The translations under genes were made by a program, and so were the position numbers. The notes under the pieces are model-generated. The model was given only the letters and a program-made list of their open reading frames with translations, made no database searches and was not told where the DNA came from. From Fragilaria crotonensis (Eukaryota > Bacillariophyta > Fragilariophyceae > Fragilariales > Fragilariaceae), in the NCBI GenBank assembly GCA_022925895.1, contig JAKSYS010000132.1, positions 1 to 64,000 on the forward strand: 64,000 bases of DNA, written 5' to 3'. Below, in pieces: positions 10,701 through 18,236 of the stretch (its first letter is position 1; every line of letters starts with the position of its first letter).

Positions 10701-11744
10701 AAGACCGCACTTGGTCTCGACAGGGACTGCGGGGTTTGGAGGAACAATCGGACCAGAGCACGAATCTCCTAATGGAGGATTCGCCGAGGCATCCACACCA
10801 GACTCAAACAACCTGTCGACTGCCGCGGACGCATTTCGTTCCACATTGGTTGCTTCGGAGCTTGATGTCACAGTTGCAACCGTCAGTGGCGTGAGTTGGA
10901 CAGCACTAGGGGGAGTAGGCAACGGCTCGCAAGCTGCTGCTTGGGCCACATCAACCATGGAGATAGAACGAGTGGCATCATGTCGAGGAGCTGGCTCTGT
11001 TGGGATGCACGACCATGACTTAGAGTTGGCGCTTTTAGTGTCAGCAAGCGTGGATGGATTGGAAGTTGCCTTCATGACTTGATATGCTTCTTCGAAATTC
11101 TGAAGCAAGTGCTTCGCCGCAATATGTACAGGGTTGTTGGGCGGGCTGTATGTCATGGCATTCACAAACACTAAGCGAATGTCATCTGCAACCTCTTCAC
11201 GATTGTCATAGGACACGGCATGTAGCTTGGCCTTGATAGTTCCCAAATCCCGAGGTTGGGTGATGATTGTTTCATAGTCCGTCAGTCCGAGAGCGACGTG
11301 GTCGACGGGTGAGTTGAAGAGGCCGCGACGGTTGTGTGTGGGATGGGCCATGAGGCGTGCAACTTGTTGACGCATTGGGAAGAGCTCTGCCTCAAGGCGC
11401 AAAGCATGAACATGAGTCGCGAGGAGCTTTGAGTCGTGGAGAGGATTTGGTTGTGCTGGAACATTGGGTTCATTCTTGACGTCAACGTCGAACATGGGAG
11501 CCTTCTCTTTCACGTCGTCGAGTGAGTTTTCATCATTCTCGCTTATATACTGTGCGTCGTGAGAGACAATTCGAGCTAGTCGGGGTTGTTCGTCACGAGG
11601 GCGTTTGCGTCCTGTCCCCAATTCTTCATCTGAGGAGATCACATCGCCTGTGTGGTCGGGTGTCTGATCGGGTTGGCCAGAGCCAGCATCAGCGGCCGAG
11701 AACCGCCGCAATTGCCTCACAGGTCTAGCGTTTCCTACGGTCAT
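7707..11744 (-). CDS. p300/CBP-type (KAT11) histone acetyltransferase with two bromodomains
   Basis: A 1345-aa uninterrupted frame from ATG 11744. Order of domains: bromodomain 1 at about 118-228 (DYETIITQPRDLGTIKAKL, VFVNAMTYSPPNNPVH); a Cys/His-rich zinc region at about 383-513 including a PHD-like part (CKSCHNGVHKVC, YECPSC); the KAT11 acetyltransferase core at about 550-830 with YLDSVEHFQPR, AHIWACPPSRGNSFVFWNHP and RLIAWYHGAI; bromodomain 2 at about 865-962 (DYHKVITRPMDLGTVYS, VFANAMRYNPKGHPVH); and a C-terminal ZZ-like Cys/His cluster. The Trp of HIWACPP and the Tyr of AWYH match residues important for catalysis in human p300, so the enzyme is probably active. It should acetylate histones in the nucleus. 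I see no TAZ or KIX domain. A second bromodomain after the catalytic core is unlike animal p300 and plant HAC proteins. Confidence 0.93.
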   Translation of the reverse strand: MTVGNARPVRQLRRFSAADAGSGQPDQTPDHTGDVISSDEELGTGRKRPRDEQPRLARIVSHDAQYISENDENSLDDVKEKAPMFDVDVKNEPNVPAQPNPLHDSKLLATHVHALRLEAELFPMRQQVARLMAHPTHNRRGLFNSPVDHVALGLTDYETIITQPRDLGTIKAKLHAVSYDNREEVADDIRLVFVNAMTYSPPNNPVHIAAKHLLQNFEEAYQVMKATSNPSTLADTKSANSKSWSCIPTEPAPRHDATRSISMVDVAQAAACEPLPTPPSAVQLTPLTVATVTSSSEATNVERNASAAVDRLFESGVDASANPPLGDSCSGPIVPPNPAVPVETKCGLRGSHSSSQHLFAAPPQAEKALKRALNVAAKHAKHSCRSCLGRTCSICEQGCLSHEPALLICTGSNCMGAKIRKGVVYYIAKDGSRQFCQRCYTNLQAVLPHTADQIESFGSSVRYKRDLLKRKNEEDVAEAWLTCKSCHNGVHKVCSMYNEFVHSDEDYECPSCTIESEKHASSLKKPSKKRKSNAEANDVGSDYYTCVSGSDTPVKLSDVAVSLSILSAESLPETPVSAFIQQRVRDCIAASNVPNAEKTVTVRVISDCSKSFKVPEVVRKHFRQPAPHSKDSGVVPPARVNYKSKAITLFQKIDGLDVCIFCMYVQEYNCNDDFEGDVDGEQKKRVYIAYLDSVEHFQPRACRTQVFREILVAYLATARARGFESAHIWACPPSRGNSFVFWNHPASQRTPTKERLIAWYHGAINRCVESGVVTDVQSLFESSFPLATGVRTSDAGIALSPENMTVIDEGVLDGRMACPPLMDGDFWIEEAVRLHATSIVRHLKSKPSPAESDTADERCPAVQVAILLRDRIMAQSAAAPFRRPVNAASLQLKDYHKVITRPMDLGTVYSRCILGEFDTLQDVVDDVELVFANAMRYNPKGHPVHDVAIEIRELFFKELDSLTKTWPTNQEQHDGEAELNWTYHAKTSTSLDTLLDEPADAELTVPERVCGADETVPKPTSPAIISISPKPKGELRIQLPEDIMLGQESSLPSDHCSPSTVTALLPSSGRKPTSQSPASLNKTANAMFAFLNSKLELLTGGEDAILQKMVGNDIWIMDKKCPSTPKPVAGKKKAAWKRRKGAGDSSNGDEPPAKRRRQCWLGEEVGLSVRKMRTSFFSCSLVPKANMSPEEASKEREFRAYIAPFINSNMPDRALAPSRIADARHAFLEFSQYRNLEFDTLRRAKYSTSILLYHLHYDEAPGLIPTCSSCEKTIQEIRWHRIRRVEERHHTGRVPPTLRAARLAQIGVDPDTAEACHKGEELCADCYDMRSTKEEFIPLPVSFKA

Positions 11745-14141
11745 CTTGGATTATTGAGCCGTAAGTCTTCTTCAATCGCTGTTTTATGTACACTTGAGCG
11801 AACGAAATTGCGTTAGTACGATTGAACCATCAAAGCAGTGTCACGACTGTGCCGAAGAAGGCTTAAGAGGAACGAAAGTTCAGCGTACGAGAGAGAACTC
11901 TGGGACAGAATGGCGACAGTAAGACGAGAAAATGAAGGTGACTGGTATGAATGAGGAAGATCTTGCAACGCGATCTCACCAAATTGTGAGGCCCTGAGTT
12001 GAAGGTTTGCAAACATCAGGCTGCCCAATTGAAAAAAATGTCACAGACTTTTTCGTGTCAAGGAGGAGAAAAAAAGAACATACGTAGGAGCTACACGACA
12101 CCTCGTATTGCAGCAAAAACCTTCCAAAGACCTCCATCGGAATACACCATGTCACAACAGATGAACAACACGACGAGGGGAGGCAGCGAATGCGATTGAT
12201 TGACCTTGACAATGATATTGATCAATATGAATTCGAGGGGCGCGAAGGAATGGAAGCAAAGCACGAGTTTGTCATGTGAATGGACGTAGGTACGAGATTT
12301 ATTGGCCAACGTCGCGAACCTCCATACCAGTTTTGCCGCGGCATGGGATTTTGTGCCGTTCAATGCCGAACGTGGTAAATTCTGTCTATCCAATTCGCAC
12401 CACACCTCTAGATTCATAACATGATATCATTGTCAACTTTGACGGTGATTAAGTAGTCTACACATTGATGGAAGCGTCGCATTGCTGGAGGATCTTCATT
12501 GCGCCTCGGACGGCTGGAGGTGGCAGAACCTTTTTCGCATTCCTCGAAATAAAATTCCTTACGACAATACGAGAGTCTACGTGTTCTACTTACAGAGACA
12601 GAAAGCTGATCAAAGTCAGATTCCTCACTGATGAGGAAGTCCCCGAAACACTCGGGATCGAAAAATTGTGGTGATACACGTTTCTTACTTTCAACGCTGA
12701 TTGGGACAGCACATGGGAACCCTCCCCTGTACTGATTCCCACGTGGCTGTACTATCTCATTTTGATTTCGCTAAGTATGTACCAAAGCGTTCGTAGGAAC
12801 AAAAAAGCAGCGAAGAGTGCGTGCGCGGTCATTTCGGAAATGTATATACACTCAATTTGTTGTACCTAGTTTGTAGTAGTAATTCTACTGATGAAACAAG
12901 TCTTACTGTTGGATCTTTCCAGAGATGGACTCGAAGATTTAAACCACTCCAAATGAACGACGTGACAATGTTCTTTCCCGCGAGAAATCACACACTATAA
13001 ATAAATTTGGCTTAATCCAGTCAGGCTATGGACCTTTTTCTTAGGGAAATCTGGGCATCTGCGTGAGGGAGTGCGTCATTGGCACTCACTTCCGATCCTG
13101 AAGTGGGCTTTCACAGAAAAAAATAAAAAATCAGTGGACCTGGATCGGCCTCAACCCCTTAGAAAAGATTAGCTCGTTCCCTATCATGCTTTTACTTTTT
13201 TTCTATTGCCGCGTTGCATTTTTCACAAACCACAATTGCCGGAACGATGTTCAAAGGTGACAGTAGCGACATATAGTACAAGTAGTTGTATCTTGTATCT
13301 ACTATGTACCAGAGTCCTGCACCGGGTATGAAGCCTGTGCCCATGGGTACCCAAGGCTGCCGGTAGGCAGGCTTGGACCACCCATGACCCACCCACGCTT
13401 CGCGCGGTCATGGCTGGACCACCGTTACCCACCCACGCCCGGTAGGGCCTACCCATACCCACCCACTACCCATTTTCCCTGCAAAAATTTAGCCCGCCGC
13501 AGGCGAGTTGCTCTCACCGCGTACTATACTCTACTACTCCTTACTAGCTACAGTATACTTGGAGTACAATGGTCGATTCGCGTTGGCAGGCTTGGACCAC
13601 CCATTACCCACCCACGCTTTGCGAGTCAAGTTGGGACCACCCATTACCCACCCACGACTGGTTGGGAATGCCCATACCCACCCGTTAACCATGGGTATGG
13701 GTGGGTAGTGGGTGGGTACTGGGTATGGGTACCCAGTGCAGGACTCTGCTATGTACGGCAAAATGCACCGCATGGAGTACAACAGTAGACTGCCTTCCGT
13801 ACCTGGTACTACAGTACTCGTGATACCAACCTATATGTACTCGTTGGCTACGGAGACAACGATTTGACCGCAAGAACCCAACATGGCGAGTGGTGAGCAC
13901 GCGAGGGACGTACGTTCGGAGTTCGGAACACGGACAGAGCTTCTGCAGAACAGAAAACAGATTGTGGAAGGTTTCATGGTGCTCGTATCAATCACCATTT
14001 AATAGCATGGTATCGGCATCGCTGACCTTGTCAAAAACATCATAAGTCAGGAGTCTCTCTGTAACAGCGATATCTGGCTTGTTGTTTCAAGTAGCGACTG
14101 CATTCTGCATTAAACGACCTCTCGAACCCTCTTATACAACA
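11745..14141. other. Intergenic region containing a MITE
   Basis: About 2.4 kb between divergent genes. 11745-13300 shows no convincing gene; the small frames are non-ATG or lack domains. 13310-13748 is a hAT-like MITE, listed separately. The remainder is GTAC-containing spacer leading to the PPR gene. Confidence 0.6.
13302..13756. mobile_element. hAT-like MITE (439 bp) with 8-bp target-site duplication
   Basis: The element proper is 13310-13748. Its ends are inverted repeats: CAGAGTCCTGCACCGGGTA at the left and the complement of CAGAGTCCTGCACTGGGTA at the right (18 of 19 match). It is flanked on both sides by the direct repeat CTATGTAC (13302-13309 and 13749-13756). An 8-bp duplication and a CAGAG start match hAT-superfamily elements. 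The interior is ACCCACC/GGGTGGG-rich and contains two related blocks of about 100 bp (from 13366 and from 13585), both beginning GGCAGGCTTGGACCACCCAT. It encodes no transposase, so it would need one in trans. Confidence 0.88.
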
Positions 14142-16521
14142 ATGAACGTGAACTCCCCAGCGCAATGCGTCGTTTCATGTGAAGGGACATCCAAGCGGTG
14201 CAGACTGACGACAGGTTCAAGAAGCAATTGCTCGAGCAGGGTGCGAGTCCTTTTTGGGGTCGCCTTTGCTTTTCTGATATCGCCAAGCACGTCTTTCGTG
14301 CATCCAATTCTTGAACCATCCCGCCTTGGCCTCCGACCGGCATCGGTTGTCCGTCATCGCAACGTCGCCCTATCGCCTCCGACCGACGCCTCCTTTGCAG
14401 CGCCTGACAGCTTCCATGCCGATTTAAAAAATGCATTGAAGGACTATAAATTTGAAATGGATCCTCTCCAACGACGGAGCAAACCCAAGGTCCTGAAAGG
14501 CGATCCGGATGGTGTCGAAAGGCCGTTCGCATGTTACGACACATGGTGCGGATCGGTGTCGGGACAGAAACATCCTTTCAAATGGTATTTTCCGCTCTCC
14601 TACGACGAGGTCGAATGCAGTGGTTCGTTAGCAATAGTAGTAGTGGTGGTGGTAGTGGTGAGTACACGTGTGCCGCAAACGAACTTGAAATACTCTTGAC
14701 GGAATTGGAAGAATTGGTCGATGCCGATCGATACAATCGAAATGATAATAACAAGAATATCAATGGTGACAGTGTCAACAACCGCATATCTACAACAACC
14801 TACAATATGGTATTGGAAGGCTACGCGAATTGCGCCAATTCGCGTGGAAATTATCGCTATGCCGAAAAAGCGGAAGATTTGTTAGGACGAATTACAACAT
14901 CATCCGCGGCGATGATGGTTGATTCCACCTCATTACTTTGCGTGTTGCGCGCTTGGGCTTGGCAACAAACCAATCGCGGCGATTCCAAATGTGCACGACG
15001 GGCCATGGACTATGCCATGCAATTGGAACAAAGACTCTCGCCAGGCATTGCTCAACGTGAGGAGGGTGGCGGCGATGACATCAACCAGAAGAATGATGAA
15101 GCCATATTGGCCGAGGCTTATGATTTGGTGTTGGAGGCGTTTAGCAAGGCTGTTGGCGGAGCGGCGCAGGCGGATGCCATTTTTAGGAAGCGTGCCAAAT
15201 TGAACATCCCCACACCCATTGCGGATTATACCAATGTGATACTGGCATGGACGAAGGACACGAAAGAAGAATCGATTGTGCGAGCCACGTCGCTGGTTGA
15301 AACCATGTCGGAACTCTTTCTTGCTGGCAAGTTGACAGAGGATCCAGAGCACATTGCGTTCAGCAGTGTCATTTCGGCGTGGGCACAGTTGGATCAACCA
15401 GAAAAAGCAGAAGAGCTTCTGTGGCTTATGGAGAAGGACGTAAGACCCATGGCAAAGTCGTTCAAACCGAGTGTATATACCTATAACAATGTCTGCCACG
15501 CGTATATAAAAGACAATGCCAGGATCAACAACAAATCGGTAAATGCGGTTTCCAGGATTGTCAAATACATGGAAGAGAATTGGAAGGAACAACCGCTTAT
15601 CAAACCAGACAGCTTCACCTACAACACCCTTATCAAGGCCTGGAATATGTCTGGTAATCTGCAAACAGTGGAACAAATGGAGCAAGTTCTGGATCGTATG
15701 GAAGCAGTACTGGAAGGTGGGACCGTATCAAACAAGAATTTCAACACAGTGTTGAACGCATACGCCAAATCGACGGACGAAAGTGCAGTCGACAACGCTC
15801 TGCGGTTTTCGAGCGTATGAAGGCTTCCAAATTGGTCGAACCTGATACCATCACATATACAAGCGTCCTTGAGTGTCTGTCCAAGTGCACTCGCCTCGAC
15901 TTTGCCGCGAACAAGGCTTGGGAGATTTTAAATGAGATGAAATCGACATACGAAACAACAAGGAAGCCATCCATGATGCCGAATTCCCGAACCTTCAGCA
16001 TGGCGATTCTGACCATTGCCAAGTCACCCGACCGAATCGTTGAAGCCCGAGCGCTGCTGGATCAACTCATTGCTCTGTACCAAGAGACCAAGGAACCAAC
16101 ACTGCGACCGACCGCGCACGCGTACAATTATGTGATCAACTGCGCTGCCTCCAACGTCAGCAATCGCTCCCAAGCCTTCAAGATAGCCGCCAAGACCTAT
16201 CAAGGACTGCGAGAGGACAAGGAATTGGCCCCCGATTCGTACACGTACGCATTCTGGTTCAAGGCATGCAACCAATTGTTGAAAGAATCCAACATGGAGT
16301 TGTACGAAAAGTTTATAAAGTTGTCGTTTGTGCAGTGTTGCAAGGAAGGCATGGTGTCGCGGGAGGTGTTAAATCGACTCCGGCAGGGTCATTTGAATTA
16401 CGATCAGCTCAGCGAATTGTTACGGTGCGATTCCAGGAATGTGATGCGAATCCAAGTGGACGAGTTGGATCTGTCTTGGACTAGGAATTCCAAGCGAACC
16501 ACCCCCTACAAGAATAAGTGA
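14142..16521 (+). pseudogene. Plastid-type pentatricopeptide (PPR) protein gene with two apparent frameshifts
   Basis: Three consecutive frames together read as one PPR protein. The first starts at ATG 14142 and encodes a hydrophobic signal (LFGVAFAFLISPSTS) followed by FVHP, an ASAF-like cleavage site typical of diatom plastid import, then runs to about 14640. The second frame (to 15820) carries helical PPR units such as TTTYNMVLEGYANC, YTYNNVCHAYIKD and FTYNTLIKAWNMSG. The third frame resumes immediately (VFERMKASKLVEPDTITYTS) and continues PPR units to the stop at 16521. PPR proteins bind RNA and act in organelle RNA processing. The second junction is explained by one missing base near 15806. 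The first lies in or beside a GTA/GTG trinucleotide run near 14635-14655. Both shifts are -1, so assembly errors, true decay, or an intron at the first junction are all possible. Confidence 0.75.
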
Positions 16522-17079
16522 TGATAGTGTCTTCATGACATGACATGGCATGAAGTCACTATGAAGTAGACATAACGCTTGCGCGACACAAATCATAAGT
16601 TAAACATTGGCTTGCCATCCTACCGGTAGTGTCATACGTAGTACCATACTATAACAGACAACCTGCGGAGTTCAGGCGTGCGACAGACTCTCATGTTGCT
16701 GAGTTTCGGCAAGTTAACTGCTATCCAGGCGCACCACCTTTGTACTAACGTTGAGAGTTGTCGGCTGCAATTTCGTGAGCAGCAATCATGCAGAAAATGT
16801 CAATGATTCATTGCTGCTCGTGTCAAGGGCTCCTCAATGAGAATAAGGCCCTGGAGTATCTCATCTTTGAGTACAAATTCATCGAGTCCGACATGAATAC
16901 GACGTCGCACCATAGTACCAACTTTCGGGTAGGTCTATTGTCTTTGCAGAGTCTCTTCGAAATTCAGACACTGAGAGCAGTCCAACTACATCCAATTGGA
17001 CATTGGCAGCGAATGATCTCTGACGTTCATTGAGAAACCTGACTTTCCCGCCATCCCCGCATGCTGTGTGTAGACCTGA
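16522..17079. other. Intergenic gap, nothing recognised
   Basis: About 560 bp between convergent genes. One small frame (16788-17033) has an ATG but no domain, signal or compositional support, so I leave it uncalled. Confidence 0.5.
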
Positions 17080-17490
17080 TCAAGATTGATGTTGCTGTGG
17101 TTGTACTGGCATGGCCCATTCTGGAAGTGGCACTGGCTGAGGTTTCCATTCATCCTGGGACGGCGGTGTCCATTCGTCAATCGGAGCATTGCTGTTGTTG
17201 TCGTTGCTATTATTGTGGGCCTGCAGTGAAATTGCGAGACAATCGCGAATGGCATTGGCACTCCATGTGAAACCAGTCGTTGGCCTTTCTTGTTGCTGCT
17301 GTCGCGGTTTTCCAACTATCGGATTGGATATCATGAGTGGAGTTTCCATCGACATTAAATCATAGTCATCGCTATCGTCATCGTCATCGTCTCGTTGATG
17401 ATCTGCCGCGTCTCCAACATGTTCATCTGTTCCAGGAGGTAATGCTTCTTCCATTGCTACGCTGGTGTCGGTAAGAATCAAATCACTCAT
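17080..17490 (-). CDS. Small acidic hypothetical protein
   Basis: A 136-aa frame from ATG 17490, not recognised. It begins with acidic sequence including a run of six Asp, has a central predicted-helical part (FTWSANAIRDCLAISLQ), and ends in Gln/Pro/Trp-rich low-complexity sequence (QDEWKPQPVPLPEW). There is no signal peptide or membrane span. A DNA transposon begins 22 bp upstream of its ATG, so its original promoter is probably displaced by 3.5 kb, and an upstream exon may have been lost. It could be a real gene, a truncated one, or a chance frame. Confidence 0.38.
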   Translation of the reverse strand: MSDLILTDTSVAMEEALPPGTDEHVGDAADHQRDDDDDDSDDYDLMSMETPLMISNPIVGKPRQQQQERPTTGFTWSANAIRDCLAISLQAHNNSNDNNSNAPIDEWTPPSQDEWKPQPVPLPEWAMPVQPQQHQS

Positions 17491-17636
17491 GAAGATTCGA
17501 ATAAACTGGTATGGCGAGTTTCACTCTCAACCTTACTTTAGTAGGGATTCGTAAAATATATACCAGACATACAAAATTCAAGAGTAAAACGTATCCAAAA
17601 TGAAACTGATTCCGAGATCCTTGCATGTCTCGTAAC

Positions 17637-18236
17637 TCATACTTCATAAAAATCATTCTCATCCACTTCTTCATTCCTTGCCGTCGCTTCGTTCAACACT
17701 GAATTGACAAACTTGCAATCAAAGTGAAGGGCACACCGGTGCCCTCTCATATCCTTCGTGAGCCTCTCAATCTCAGAGTAGAGGAGTTCCTGCTGGTTCG
17801 TCCATTCTATCTCATCACGGTCATTCTTGTCAGAATTCTGATTCGCAGCAGCCAGCAGTCGTTCTTTCTGTTGCTCCAAATGATGGTACGTGCAAATGTA
17901 TGCCCTCGCTCTCGCCGCAAATTTTTCCATTCTCACCTTCGTTAACACACTATCAGGGCAGGTGCAGTCTCGTACGAGCTTCTTGAAACTCTCTCGACCT
18001 CGCTTCTGTGATAAAGGAAGACGTCGATAGAAGGCTTTGGAATGTGCCCAACTATATTCAATGCCTTCCCCAGCAAGCTCTGCATGAAACTTCGGTGTGA
18101 GTTTCACTGTCACGCCAAGCTGAGTCCCTAAGAACTCAAGCGCGGTTTCTTCATCCTGAAGTCCTTGCAATTGGCAAGGATGTGGCGAAGTGACGATTGT
18201 AAGTTGACCTCGCCTGTAATTGGATTTTTCTTCCAT
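17637..18236 (-). CDS. DDE transposase, C-terminal part (catalytic Glu)
   Basis: A 199-aa frame whose ATG at 18236 overlaps the stop of the upstream transposase ORF, in the -1 frame relative to it. It contains LTPKFHAELAGEGIEYSWAH, equivalent to the YPKFHCELNPIE segment of related transposases, where the Glu completes the DDE triad. A helical, basic tail follows (RRLPLSQKRGRESFKKLV, EKFAARARAYICTYHHLE), then an acidic C-terminus. The two ORFs together therefore hold exactly one complete catalytic domain. A single-base deletion, an unrecognised intron or programmed frameshifting would all produce this arrangement. Confidence 0.75.
   Translation of the reverse strand: MEEKSNYRRGQLTIVTSPHPCQLQGLQDEETALEFLGTQLGVTVKLTPKFHAELAGEGIEYSWAHSKAFYRRLPLSQKRGRESFKKLVRDCTCPDSVLTKVRMEKFAARARAYICTYHHLEQQKERLLAAANQNSDKNDRDEIEWTNQQELLYSEIERLTKDMRGHRCALHFDCKFVNSVLNEATARNEEVDENDFYEV

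Noticed and set aside
12465-12674. 69-aa frame in the spacer before the MITE
   Set aside because: No recognisable domain, and the surrounding frames are full of stops.
14933-15685. 250-aa antisense open frame over the PPR gene
   Set aside because: The sense strand holds PPR units throughout; the antisense frame has no recognisable content.
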